Source: Ignavibacteria bacterium RIFCSPLOWO2_12_FULL_56_21 (GTDB lineage Bacteria; Bacteroidota; Ignavibacteria; UBA10030). From it: 47,930 bases of DNA. Each line of letters starts with the position of its first letter. The first letter of the stretch is position 1. Location of the stretch: the NCBI GenBank assembly GCA_001802945.1, contig MHAK01000006.1:1-47930 (forward strand). The letters run 5' to 3'. The position numbers and the translations under genes were made by a program. Below the pieces are notes generated by a model. That model was not told the DNA's origin and searched no databases. It worked only from the letters and a program-made list of their open reading frames with translations. Positions 25,634-33,756 of this stretch are shown in pieces.

Positions 25634-26578
25634 CTACACGATCAATTGACTCACATGCTGCTCAACGCTTTCTGCGAGTGCGTGCATATCGTACCCGCCC
25701 TCCAACACAGAGACCACGCCGCATGTCGTCGATGTGGCAACCGCATCTCTCAACATTCTCGTGAGCATAGCAAAAGTTGTCGAATCAAGATTGATGTTCG
25801 CGAGCGGGTCACTTTTGTGGGCGTCAAATCCTGCCGAGATCATAAGAAGTTGTGGCCCAAATTTCTTGAGCGCCGGTCTGATTGTATCACGGAAGGCCGC
25901 CGCGTATTCCTTTTCGCCGCTTCCCGGAGCCATGGGACAATTGACCGTAAAACCCGTGCCAGGGCCTTCGCCCACTTCCGAGGCAGATCCAGTTCCGGGC
26001 CATAAAGGATACTGATGAAGGCTCACGTACAGGACAGTCGGGTCATGCCAGAAGATCTCTTGTGTCCCATTTCCGTGGTGCACATCCCAATCCACGATCG
26101 CCACCCGTTCTACCCCATGCTTCTTCTGGGCGGTGCGGGCGCCGATTGCGATATTGTTGAAAAGGCAGAATCCCATTGCGCGCGAGGTCATGGCATGATG
26201 TCCCGGAGGCCGAACCGCGCAAAAGACATTTCTCTTTTCCTTTCCGCACGCGACTTCGACCCCCTGAAGCACACTCCCCACTCCGAGCAGCGCTGCGCGC
26301 CATGATTCTCTGCAAACGCGCGTATCTCCTTCGTCCAGCAGGGTTTCCCCTTCGGCAATGCTCTTCTGCACCCATTCGACGTAGTGCTTCGCATGAGCAA
26401 GCGTCAGGTCATCGATCTTCGCCTCCTCCGGCCTGGCGTGATCAAGTTTCTGCCACAGGTCCGTGGTCATCAAGTGGGCAACCATCGTCTCCAGGCGTTC
26501 CCGGCGTTCCGGATGTCCGGGACCGGTGTTATGGAGCAGCGCATCGGGATGGTAGATGAATGAAGTGCGCGATGGCAT
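25634..26578 (-). CDS. Histone deacetylase family protein (class II / acetylpolyamine amidohydrolase-like)
   Basis: A 314-residue zinc-dependent deacetylase. Active-site residues are complete: His127-His128 in RPPGHHA, the metal-binding Asp163/Asp165/His167 in DWDVHHGNG, Asp252 in SAGFDAH, and the transition-state Tyr in LEGGYD near residue 296. In bacteria such enzymes deacetylate polyamines, acetoin-pathway enzymes or other small amides; histones are not implied. The start lies 13 bases after the stop of the ABC permease, so it is the third gene of that transcript. The shared transcript hints at a link between the exporter and an acetylated compound, which is only inference. Confidence 0.92.
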   Translation of the reverse strand: MPSRTSFIYHPDALLHNTGPGHPERRERLETMVAHLMTTDLWQKLDHARPEEAKIDDLTLAHAKHYVEWVQKSIAEGETLLDEGDTRVCRESWRAALLGVGSVLQGVEVACGKEKRNVFCAVRPPGHHAMTSRAMGFCLFNNIAIGARTAQKKHGVERVAIVDWDVHHGNGTQEIFWHDPTVLYVSLHQYPLWPGTGSASEVGEGPGTGFTVNCPMAPGSGEKEYAAAFRDTIRPALKKFGPQLLMISAGFDAHKSDPLANINLDSTTFAMLTRMLRDAVATSTTCGVVSVLEGGYDMHALAESVEQHVSQLIV

Positions 26579-26591
26579 TGCAGTTCACTCG

Positions 26592-27356
26592 TTACTCAAC
26601 GGCCCTGCTTAACGCCCACAGCGCCACCCGGAATGCGATCAACGAAAAGATGAAGAAAGCGGCTGCCTGTACCAGCGCCGACTCGGTCGACCCAACACCG
26701 GTTAACGCCCAACGAAAGACGTCTGTGTGCCAGGTGACAGGATTGGCGTACGAAAGCACCCTGAACGCACTCGGCAGACGGTCGATAGGATAGAACATGC
26801 TGCTGACGAACATCAGCACGAAATATGCGACATTGATGACCGTGTTGAACGTGTCCGTCCGGCGCATCAGGAACGCGAGGCTTGCAAACGTGAAGAACCA
26901 GCCCGAGGTGACGATGAGAATGCCTACTCCGAGGTACACAAGCGACGAGCTTGGGATGTTAACACCGAGAATCCACGCAGCCGCCGCGAGCGACAAGGCC
27001 GTCTGGATCACTGCGAGAATGCATTGGAAGATGATTTTCCCGAGCAGGAACTCCCCACGCGTGATCGGATACGTCAGCGTCTCATAGAAGATCCCGCTGT
27101 CCCTGTCCACAAAGAACCCGTACGATTGATTCATCGCAAGACCGAAACATGCCATACTGATCACGCCCGCAAGAAAGAATTCATTGTATGACAACGACCG
27201 TCCCTCCAGTTCTATGCCCAGGCCGAGAGCGGAGTTGAATCCGACGCCGAACATCAGCAGATACATGACGGGAACCACGAGGTCGAAAAACAACCACAAG
27301 GGGCTGGTCGTACGCATCACATAGTCCCGATACAGCACCGGAAAGAGGCCTTTCAT
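26592..27356 (-). CDS. ABC-2 type transporter permease
   Basis: A 254-residue inner-membrane protein with six hydrophobic segments in the ABC-2 arrangement. It starts with a cytoplasmic helix (LFPVLYRDYVMRTTSPLW) and has a late PIDRLPSAFRVLSYANPVTW segment, typical of drug or polysaccharide export permeases (DrrB/NodJ-like). Its start overlaps the ATPase stop by four bases, so the two form one exporter. It likely exports a hydrophobic compound. The substrate is unknown. Confidence 0.9.
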   Translation of the reverse strand: MKGLFPVLYRDYVMRTTSPLWLFFDLVVPVMYLLMFGVGFNSALGLGIELEGRSLSYNEFFLAGVISMACFGLAMNQSYGFFVDRDSGIFYETLTYPITRGEFLLGKIIFQCILAVIQTALSLAAAAWILGVNIPSSSLVYLGVGILIVTSGWFFTFASLAFLMRRTDTFNTVINVAYFVLMFVSSMFYPIDRLPSAFRVLSYANPVTWHTDVFRWALTGVGSTESALVQAAAFFIFSLIAFRVALWALSRAVE

Positions 27357-28321
27357 GTATCCCCCGCTCGTTCCTGCCGGTCGACAATGTCCATGAAGAC
27401 GTCCTCCAGACTTGCGGCGGCAACTTCAAAATGCCGGAATCCTCGCATGCTCCGAACGCTGTTCAGCACATCCATGGCGACGGATTCGCTACGCACTTGT
27501 ACATCTATGGTGTCTTCGGTGTGCGCAATCTTATGCGGTTTCAGGCGCTCAAGTTTCCTGAGAACGCCGGAAGTGACGCGGTTGAACGTGAGGGTGACGG
27601 TGATCAGCCGCAGACTGGACGACTTGACCTCCTGCGTCGAGCCCGATGCAATAATGCGGCCGTGGTTCACGATCGCCAGTGAATCACAAAGCTCTTCCGC
27701 TTCTTCCAGGATATGTGTGGTCAGGACAATCGTTCGTCCGCGGGATGCTTCGTGCTTGATGGCTTCGAGCGTTTCCCGCTTGTTGAACGAATCCATGCCC
27801 GTAGTCGCTTCGTCCAGAAACACCACGGGTTTGTCGACAAGGAACGTTTTCGCTACCTGCACGCGTCGTTTTTGACCGCCGCTGAGTTCCGACCCCTTCA
27901 TATTGAGTACATCCTGTAGTCCGAAGATCTCTGTTACGCGGCTTGACTGCCGGGAGATATCGGCACCCGACATGCCGTGAAACCGCCCATACACGCGGAA
28001 GTTGTTCTGCACCGAGAGAAACATCTCTACGGCGTTGTCCTGCATAACGGCGCACATCGCCCGGCGGGCTTCGAGCGGATGTTGAACGACATCCCGATCC
28101 AGGATCCGCGCAGAACCGCTTGTCGGACGCAATAATGTTGTCAGGATCTTGATGGCGGTGGTCTTGCCTGCTCCGTTCGGTCCGAGCAAACCGAAGATCT
28201 CGCCGCGGCGGACGGTAAAAGAGATGCCTTTAAGCGCCTCCACCGGCATCGACCCTCGTTTGTGGTACACTTTGCGAAGGTCCGTAACCTCGATCGCGGG
28301 TTGTTCGGTCGTTCGTTTCAT
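27353..28321 (-). CDS. ABC transporter ATP-binding protein (DrrA/NodI type)
   Basis: A 322-residue ATPase. Walker A is LGPNGAGKTT (46-55), the signature is SELSGGQKRRVQV, Walker B is PVVFLDEATTGMD, and the H-loop is VLTTHILEEAEELCDSL. A C-terminal extension of about 90 residues is as in DrrA-like exporters. It pairs with the overlapping permease gene (ATGA overlap). It is the first gene of the ATPase-permease-deacetylase transcript and is divergent from the 28397 gene over a 75-base spacer. Confidence 0.93.
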   Translation of the reverse strand: MKRTTEQPAIEVTDLRKVYHKRGSMPVEALKGISFTVRRGEIFGLLGPNGAGKTTAIKILTTLLRPTSGSARILDRDVVQHPLEARRAMCAVMQDNAVEMFLSVQNNFRVYGRFHGMSGADISRQSSRVTEIFGLQDVLNMKGSELSGGQKRRVQVAKTFLVDKPVVFLDEATTGMDSFNKRETLEAIKHEASRGRTIVLTTHILEEAEELCDSLAIVNHGRIIASGSTQEVKSSSLRLITVTLTFNRVTSGVLRKLERLKPHKIAHTEDTIDVQVRSESVAMDVLNSVRSMRGFRHFEVAAASLEDVFMDIVDRQERAGDT

Positions 28322-28396
28322 GAAGGGGACAATCTAAAAACAATTTCCATTTGTTGCAGAGGTGAGTATATTCGATGATTCCTTTTCTCACCCTGT

Positions 28397-28795
28397 ATGC
28401 CGCCGGAGAAAGAACCGCAATCGTCTCTCGAAGCCTTTATCAAAGGGCGCGTTGGAAGCCGCGTGCGGCTTGTACTCGACTTGGACGGACTGGATCTTAC
28501 AACAGACTTCGAACGAACGTTGCTGAGGCTCGGATACGCAGCCACAACAGTCGGTGCCGTTGAAGTTCAGCCGGGCGAACGAGTGCCGGCGTTCTTTGTC
28601 GAGAACGGGATTGCGAATTTTGGCTGGATCTTTTGGGAGAAATTTACGGACACGCGAATGCGAAAGCTGTGGGGATCGGAGGAGAGGAACGCGAAGGGAG
28701 ATTGGGCCATGCAGATCCCTGCGAATCGCGAGACGCGCGTGTACGCGAACGTGAGACTCAAGATCCCCATGGACGTCGATCGACCGGTGGGCTGA
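28397..28795 (+). CDS. Conserved-looking protein of unknown function
   Basis: A 132-residue soluble protein that I do not recognise. It opens with an acidic helix (KEPQSSLEAFIKGRVGSRVR), then a mixed segment with LVLDLDGLDLTTDFERTLL, and ends in beta-type sequence rich in Arg and Val. There is no signal peptide, membrane helix or cysteine. No ribosome site is clear; TATATT about 25 bases upstream of the ATG would suit a -10 box with a very short leader. It is followed at 45 bases by the DNA glycosylase gene in the same direction. Codon use looks like that of its neighbours, which supports it being real. Confidence 0.6.
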   Translation: MPPEKEPQSSLEAFIKGRVGSRVRLVLDLDGLDLTTDFERTLLRLGYAATTVGAVEVQPGERVPAFFVENGIANFGWIFWEKFTDTRMRKLWGSEERNAKGDWAMQIPANRETRVYANVRLKIPMDVDRPVG

Positions 28796-28839
28796 AACGA
28801 GGCGCATGTCAGACTGAAGCATGACAATCCTCCTGTTCT

Positions 28840-29754
28840 ATGAAACTCTCACTCCGCCTTCCCCCTCACTACCACCTCCGCTCCGTCATACTCAGCCATG
28901 GATGGTCGGCGCTTGAGCCATTTCGTGTCATGCCGCGACGCGACGGGCTTTCGGTTGCTATCCGCATGTCCACCGGAAAGCCTGTCGTGCTCCTCTGCAC
29001 GCAAACGGGGCGTCGTTTGCAGATCAAAGCGGAAGGAACGGACGCTGTGACGGAAGGCGAAAGGGAAGAAATCCGCGGCATGGTCGCTGCGATGTTTCGC
29101 ACGGATGAGAATTTGGACGGTCTTTACGCGTGGGCCCGCAGGAAGAAGCGTCTTTCATGGATCCTGGCCGTTGGCGCCGGAAGAATCTTGCGCGCCCCGA
29201 CGGCGTTCGAAGACACCGTCAAAATGATCTGCACTACCAATTGCTCCTGGTCGCTCACAACGCTCATGGTCGGAAGACTCACGAACTCCCTTGGTACCGC
29301 GATCGGCGACAGGCACACTTTCCCTTCTGCGGCTGACATGGCAAACCAAACAGAACGATTCTACCGCCGGGAGATCAAGGCCGGCTATCGCTCTCCGTAT
29401 CTTCTGGAATTGGCGCGACGCGTCGCGTACGGAGATCTGCACATCGAACGGGTCCGAAATGGAGAACTGGCGGAGCAGGAGAAGATCGACCTTTTCGCGA
29501 ACATCATGGGAGTCGGTCCATACGCGCTCGGGAATCTCCTTCGCCTGCATTCCGTCTATGATCGTTATGCTCACGATTCCTGGATCACCGCAGAGTACGC
29601 AAAACGTTACCACGACGGGCGGAAGGTTTCGGAACGGACGATCGAGAGAAGGTATGAAGCATTCAGTCCGTATCAAGGATTGATCTATTGGCTGGATATG
29701 ACAAAGCCGTGGTACAGGAAGAAGCATGACTTCGACAGCGATTTTACGTCATGA
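28840..29754 (+). CDS. HhH-GPD superfamily DNA glycosylase (AlkA/OGG-like)
   Basis: A 304-residue base-excision repair protein. The N-terminal 100 residues are beta-rich as in AlkA and Ogg1. The C-terminal helical domain holds the helix-hairpin-helix GVGPYALGNLLRL followed by DRYAHDSW, where the catalytic Asp sits 18 or so residues after the hairpin. DTVKMICTTNCSW matches the helix that in related enzymes begins the glycosylase core. No Lys is seen at the Ogg1 nucleophile position in GVGPYAL, so a monofunctional, alkyl-base type activity is more likely than a lyase. No iron-sulfur loop is present at the C-terminus. It overlaps the next gene by four bases. Confidence 0.82.
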   Translation: MKLSLRLPPHYHLRSVILSHGWSALEPFRVMPRRDGLSVAIRMSTGKPVVLLCTQTGRRLQIKAEGTDAVTEGEREEIRGMVAAMFRTDENLDGLYAWARRKKRLSWILAVGAGRILRAPTAFEDTVKMICTTNCSWSLTTLMVGRLTNSLGTAIGDRHTFPSAADMANQTERFYRREIKAGYRSPYLLELARRVAYGDLHIERVRNGELAEQEKIDLFANIMGVGPYALGNLLRLHSVYDRYAHDSWITAEYAKRYHDGRKVSERTIERRYEAFSPYQGLIYWLDMTKPWYRKKHDFDSDFTS

Positions 29755-30098
29755 GCTGGATGGACGACATCGAGAAAGAACTGGCCTCGGCTCGAGAGGC
29801 GCTCAGAACTGGAAATGCGGGGAGGGCACGCACGTGCAGCCGTCGGGCGGCCGGCATCGCATTGACGGAATTTCAGCGCCGGAATCCGAGCGTCTACTAT
29901 GGACAAGATTACGTGCGACAGCTGAGAGGACTCGCGGACGATGCAGGGGTGCCGGACGGCGTGCGCAACGCCGCGGATCGATTGCAGGCAAAGCTGGCAG
30001 AGAATTTTACCTCAATGTCCGCGCAGCCCTTGGAAGACGCGAGAATCATCATCGCCTATGTCCAGGTGGAGATGACCAATTCCGACAATGAACGGTAA
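29751..30098 (+). CDS. Small helical protein of unknown function
   Basis: A 115-residue, mostly alpha-helical protein (opening MSWMDDIEKELASAREALRT, closing AQPLEDARIIIAYVQVEM). The pattern of charged helices with ALRTGNAGRARTCSRRAAG resembles HEPN-like or four-helix proteins, but I see none of the HEPN catalytic R-x4-6-H motif. Its ATG overlaps the glycosylase stop (ATGA), so it is translationally coupled to it and may act with it. Function unknown. Confidence 0.7.
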   Translation: MSWMDDIEKELASAREALRTGNAGRARTCSRRAAGIALTEFQRRNPSVYYGQDYVRQLRGLADDAGVPDGVRNAADRLQAKLAENFTSMSAQPLEDARIIIAYVQVEMTNSDNER

Positions 30099-30135
30099 AG
30101 CCTTTTGTGGACGGGCCGGTACAGGGAGGGGACCG

Positions 30136-30279
30136 TTACACTACGTCTTCTGAAAGCAACTCAGACGTATCGTAGTGAAGATCCGGAGTGCGGCGGCGGA
30201 AAATCCGCAGGATCAAGGTCACGACAACAGGGAGCGTGAGCATCGAGCCGATCAGGACGGCCCACCGGAGTGTCTTCAT
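30136..30279 (-). CDS. 47-residue single-span membrane microprotein
   Basis: A short open frame starting ATGAAGACACTCCGGTGG encodes a positively charged start (MKTLRWAV), one hydrophobic helix (LIGSMLTLPVVVTLILRIF), a stop-transfer patch RRR and an acidic tail (HYDTSELLSEDVV). Such an ordered layout is unlikely by chance. It lies 10 bases after the stop of the 49-residue gene and so is probably coupled to it. Function unknown. No strong ribosome site is present. Confidence 0.6.
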   Translation of the reverse strand: MKTLRWAVLIGSMLTLPVVVTLILRIFRRRTPDLHYDTSELLSEDVV

Positions 30280-30289
30280 TGCGCGACGT

Positions 30290-30439
30290 TCAGTTCAGAG
30301 GGACCATGATCTCTGCGATCAGCCCTTTGAGGACAACGACGGCAAACCACCGCTGCACATCCATCTGCTCAAAGAGGACCTGTTCCAACAGCTTTTGTTC
30401 GCGTTCCGTCATACGACGGGGCTCATAGCGCTTCGTCAT
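30290..30439 (-). CDS. 49-residue microprotein downstream of rsmI
   Basis: The frame encodes a basic start (MTKRYEPRRMTEREQKLLEQ), an amphipathic helix and a hydrophobic stretch (WFAVVVLKGLIAEIM). GGAGA precedes the ATG at a good distance. It sits 68 bases after the rsmI stop on the same strand and 10 bases before a second microprotein. Function unknown; the partner is probably the next gene. Confidence 0.58.
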   Translation of the reverse strand: MTKRYEPRRMTEREQKLLEQVLFEQMDVQRWFAVVVLKGLIAEIMVPLN

Positions 30440-30507
30440 GGGGTCTCCGGCGCGTCGTGTACATGGGGAAGTGTACTACTTCCCGGCGGGACGACCTGTA
30501 ATCCCGG

Positions 30508-31215
30508 TCACATTTCGTCTGTATCGCCGCGATTCCCTTCCACCACGAGGACATATTCCCCCCGCGGTCCTTTTGCGGTGATCTTCTCGATGACATCATC
30601 CAGCCTGCCACGCACAACTTCCTCGAATTTCTTGGTCAATTCCCGTGCGACGGCGACCCGCCGATTCCCCAAATGCTCACGCAATTCACGAAGGGTCTTT
30701 TGGACTCTGTGCGGCGATTCGTAGAACACGATCGTCCGTTCCTCTTCGCGAAGTACTTGCATCCGCGTTCGCCGCCCCTTTTTTACGGGCAGGAACCCTT
30801 CGAATACAAACCGGTCGGTGGCCAGTCCGCTTACCACAAGCGCGGCGACGAAAGCCGCGGGACCGGGAGCCGGGATCACTGTGATCCCCGCTTCGATGGC
30901 CGCCCGGACGATGGCAACGGCGGGGTCGGAGATCCCCGGCGTTCCCGCATCGGTGACAACAGCAACCGACACTCCACCGAGAAGTCGTTCGATGAGCTGC
31001 GGTATACGGCGTTGTTCGTTGTACGAATAATACGAGACGAGAGGTTTGACGATACCGTAATGATCGAGAAGGACCTTCGTAGTGCGTGTATCCTCGGCCG
31101 CTATGACATCGACGGAAGAAAGAATGGCGAGAGCCCGGCGGGTAATGTCCTGCAGATTGCCGATCGGCGTGGCAACAATGTACAGCGTGCTTCGAGTTAC
31201 CTCCGAATCATTCAT
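30508..31215 (-). CDS. rsmI: 16S rRNA (cytidine-1402 2'-O)-methyltransferase
   Basis: A 235-residue SAM-dependent methyltransferase of the tetrapyrrole-methylase fold. The N-terminus LYIVATPIGNLQDITRRAL is the family signature, with AAEDTRTTKVLL, TDAGTPGISDP and PAPGPAAFVAAL following. It modifies C1402 of 16S rRNA in the decoding centre. The length is a little shorter than E. coli RsmI (286) because the C-terminal extension is missing. It follows nadE by 83 bases and is followed by two microprotein genes. Confidence 0.95.
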   Translation of the reverse strand: MNDSEVTRSTLYIVATPIGNLQDITRRALAILSSVDVIAAEDTRTTKVLLDHYGIVKPLVSYYSYNEQRRIPQLIERLLGGVSVAVVTDAGTPGISDPAVAIVRAAIEAGITVIPAPGPAAFVAALVVSGLATDRFVFEGFLPVKKGRRTRMQVLREEERTIVFYESPHRVQKTLRELREHLGNRRVAVARELTKKFEEVVRGRLDDVIEKITAKGPRGEYVLVVEGNRGDTDEM

Positions 31216-31247
31216 TCGGCGTTTAGTTCCTTAAGACTGCTCATCCC

Positions 31248-31280
31248 AATCCGCAATCGAAAATCCGCAATCCGCAATTT
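31248..31280. repeat. Intergenic word tract (AATCCGC)
   Basis: Four near-copies of AATCCGC (AATCCGCAATCGAAAATCCG and onward) fill part of the nadE-rsmI spacer. Confidence 0.55.
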
Positions 31281-31298
31281 CTCCGACCTACCCACAGC

Positions 31299-32141
31299 CT
31301 AGACTCCCCAATCCCTGACGTATCGAAAATCGACATTGACCGTCCTGTACGAGACTTTGGCAATCAGTGGCGGACGACGCTTGAATTGGTTCTTCCGTAA
31401 CAGATCACGTACGCGCTGCACGAAGGCGACGTTGAAACCTGCATCCTTCAGTTCGGCGTCCGTCCTCCGCTCATCGACCATGGCGAACAACAGTTTGTCC
31501 GCGTTGCTGTATGAGAACCCCAGCTCCTTCTCGTCCGTTTGGCCCGTCCACAGGTCTGCCGTCGGCACCTTGTCGATGATACGCTGCGGAAGTCCAAGCT
31601 CCTTTGCCAGCATCCATATCTGCGTTTTATACAGATCGCCGATGGGATTGATCGCGGAAGCCAGGTCGCCGAACTGCGTACCATACCCAAGCAGTATCTC
31701 CGTCTTGTTGCTCGTGCCAAGCACCAGTCCCTTTTCGCGGGCCGAACGGTCGTAGAGCACGATCATGCGTGCCCGTGCCATGACGTTGCCCAGCCGAACG
31801 TTATCAACCTTTCCCGCAGCCGCAACGAATCCGTCGACCATCGGCGTGATGTCGAACGTCTCGTGCCGGACCTTCAGCATTTCAACAAGAAGGCGCGCAT
31901 CTTCCAGGCTGGCAGGTGAACTCTGCTTATGCGGGAGCATCATGGCGAGGACGTTTTTCGGTCCAAGCGCCTGCGCCGCAAGCGCGGCGACAATGCCGGA
32001 ATCGACGCCGCCGGAAAGGCCAACGACCGCATTTGTGTATCCAGCCGCAGCAACCTCGTCCTTGATGAATCGGACAAGGATCTCCCGCGCAAACTTGAGA
32101 TTCATACCCGCGGGGCCGTTCTTTGTTTCAGAAGTATCCAC
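31299..32141 (-). CDS. nadE: NH3-dependent NAD+ synthetase
   Basis: A 280-residue enzyme that amidates deamido-NAD to NAD+ using ammonia. The ATP-pyrophosphatase loop is GLSGGVDSGIVAAL (41-54) and the NaAD-binding region is GTSNKTEILLGYGTQFGDLA. There is no N-terminal glutaminase domain, so it relies on free ammonia. The GTG start at 32141 adds 12 residues; an internal ATG at 32105 (MNLKFAREIL) is equally plausible as no ribosome site decides it. It follows the lysine aminotransferase by 46 bases; both this pathway and the dehydrogenase upstream depend on NAD, which may be why they are together. Confidence 0.95.
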   Translation of the reverse strand: MDTSETKNGPAGMNLKFAREILVRFIKDEVAAAGYTNAVVGLSGGVDSGIVAALAAQALGPKNVLAMMLPHKQSSPASLEDARLLVEMLKVRHETFDITPMVDGFVAAAGKVDNVRLGNVMARARMIVLYDRSAREKGLVLGTSNKTEILLGYGTQFGDLASAINPIGDLYKTQIWMLAKELGLPQRIIDKVPTADLWTGQTDEKELGFSYSNADKLLFAMVDERRTDAELKDAGFNVAFVQRVRDLLRKNQFKRRPPLIAKVSYRTVNVDFRYVRDWGV

Positions 32142-32187
32142 GTCCCATGCTTTCTTAAGAAAATGCCGACTGTTTTCCGCCTACCCC

Positions 32188-33573
32188 TTATTCGCCCTTC
32201 GTTATCTCCCGCAATGCGGTGCGGATGACCTGGAGGCCCTCATCGACTTCCGTTTTCGAAAGATTGAGCGGCGGACGAAACCGGATGGAATGATCGCCGC
32301 ACCCGATAAGGATAAGTCCTTCTTCGTACGCCTTCGTCCGCAAATGGTCGCGATTTAGTGCGGTATCCAGGTCGATGGCGCACATCAGACCCCGTCCACG
32401 GGCGTTTGTTACGAGGCCCGGAAACTCCTGCTCGAGCGACTGCAAATGGCTCAACAGGTATTCCCCCGTCATCCGAGCATTCTCCACGAGCCGCTCTTCC
32501 TCGATGATCTCAAGTATGCGCGAGAACCGGACCATGTCGACAAGGTTGCCGCCGAACGTTGAATTGATGCGGCTTGGTTTATGAAACACATTGTCGAGAA
32601 CGTCGTCGATCCTCGTGCTGCTGAGGAAGCCGCAAATCTGCGTCTTCTTCCCGAACGTCATCAGGTCGGGCGCGACGAAGTATTCATGCGCCCACATTTT
32701 CCCCGTTATCCCGATGCCGGTTTGGACTTCGTCGTAGATCAGCAGGATATCGTTTTCGTCGCAGAGTGTACGCAGATCTTTGAGGAACTCCGGCCGAAAA
32801 TGATTGTCGCCTCCTTCTCCCTGGATCGGTTCGATGATCAAGCCGGCGATGTCGTCAGGATTGTTGATGATCGCTTCTTTGATCTCCTGGATCGCCATTG
32901 CCTCCTCTCGCTGCACCAGCGCCAGATTGTGTTCATTGAGAGGAAACCGAACGGCAGGATTATGGATGCGCGGCCATTTGAATTTGGGATAATAATTCGT
33001 CTTCGTCGGGTCCGTGTTGGTCATCGAAAGCGTGTATCCGCTCCGACCGTGGAAAGATTTACGGAAGTGGACTATCATCCGGCCTCGCTCTTCCGTAAAG
33101 CCTTTGACGAAGTTCTTCCTCACCTTCCAGTCAAATGCTGTTTTGATCGCGTTCTCGACCGCCAGCGCTCCCCCGTCGACGAAGAACGCATACGGCAGAT
33201 ACTTCGGCTGTGCGATGAGTCCGAACGTCTCCACGAATTCTGCCATCTCCACAGTGTATGCGTCGGAATTTGACGGTTTGTTGACCGCCACATAGCCAAG
33301 CTTACTCAGGAATTCCGGCGTCGTCATTTTGGGATGGTTCATGCCGACGGACCCGGAGGCAAAGAAGGTGAAGAAATCGAGGTATCGTTTGTCCGACCGC
33401 GAATCGAAGAGGTAGGAACCCTGACTGCGCTTAAGGTCGACCACAAGGTCGAAGCCGTCTACAAGCATGCGACGGCTCAGGGTGGCGTGCACGTCCTTGG
33501 GTTCAACGCGCACCGAATTGGTTGTTGTGGGGCGCCCGGAGGCGAGTGTTGTGGTGCTGTTCAATGCCGCCAT
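32188..33573 (-). CDS. lat: L-lysine 6-aminotransferase (class III PLP enzyme)
   Basis: A 461-residue aminotransferase that moves the epsilon-amino group of lysine to 2-oxoglutarate, giving alpha-aminoadipate semialdehyde. Features specific to this subfamily include FFASGSVGMNHPKM, GALAVENAIKTAFDWK and EPIQGEGGDNHFRPEFL. The PLP lysine lies in DLMTFGKKTQICG, and FHKPSRINSTFGGNLVDM is as expected. The ATG at 33573 is chosen because AAGGAG sits seven bases upstream; a TTG two codons earlier would leave no spacing. The leader can fold to hide this ribosome site (see 33581-33691). The aldehyde dehydrogenase just upstream would take the next step. Confidence 0.92.
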   Translation of the reverse strand: MAALNSTTTLASGRPTTTNSVRVEPKDVHATLSRRMLVDGFDLVVDLKRSQGSYLFDSRSDKRYLDFFTFFASGSVGMNHPKMTTPEFLSKLGYVAVNKPSNSDAYTVEMAEFVETFGLIAQPKYLPYAFFVDGGALAVENAIKTAFDWKVRKNFVKGFTEERGRMIVHFRKSFHGRSGYTLSMTNTDPTKTNYYPKFKWPRIHNPAVRFPLNEHNLALVQREEAMAIQEIKEAIINNPDDIAGLIIEPIQGEGGDNHFRPEFLKDLRTLCDENDILLIYDEVQTGIGITGKMWAHEYFVAPDLMTFGKKTQICGFLSSTRIDDVLDNVFHKPSRINSTFGGNLVDMVRFSRILEIIEEERLVENARMTGEYLLSHLQSLEQEFPGLVTNARGRGLMCAIDLDTALNRDHLRTKAYEEGLILIGCGDHSIRFRPPLNLSKTEVDEGLQVIRTALREITKGE

Positions 33574-33580
33574 GATCAAT

Positions 33581-33691
33581 CTCCTTTGTGAAAGCGTTCG
33601 AGTACGAATTCATTCTTACTGTATCCCTCATTCTGCTGTGAAGCCGCAGAAGCGGTCAGAAGAATTCCTGGTGCTCGTACAAGGAGGTGAT
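33581..33691 (-). promoter_or_regulatory. Structured leader that can sequester the lat ribosome site
   Basis: In the minus-strand mRNA, ATCACCTCCTT (33691-33681) is an 11-base copy of the 16S anti-Shine-Dalgarno end. It can pair with the lat ribosome site AAGGAG (33586-33581). Next to it, GTACGA (33680-33675) pairs with TCGTAC (33607-33602), then GAATTC with GAATTC, and CCGC-TTCT-GCGG (33655-33644) forms a small hairpin inside. All pairs are nested, so one fold can form that blocks translation start. No known riboswitch class is recognised. Confidence 0.5.
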
Positions 33692-33714
33692 ATAATGGCG
33701 TCCTGAGGTCATTG

Positions 33715-33750
33715 TGAAATGCGAAATTCGAATTTCAAAATGCGAATTGA
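33715..33750. repeat. Intergenic word tract (AAATGCGAA) with 14-bp palindrome
   Basis: Words of the type GAAATGCGAA and AAATGCGAATT flank a perfect palindrome GAAATTCGAATTTC (33723-33736). The tract lies seven bases after the aldehyde dehydrogenase stop codon. Confidence 0.55.
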
Positions 33751-33756
33751 TGATGC

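Noticed and set aside
33681-33706. Perfect plus-strand Shine-Dalgarno AAGGAGGTGAT followed by ATG-GCG-TCC-TGA
   Set aside because: A three-codon frame is not a credible gene. The same bases on the minus strand make an anti-SD copy within the lat leader, which explains them better.
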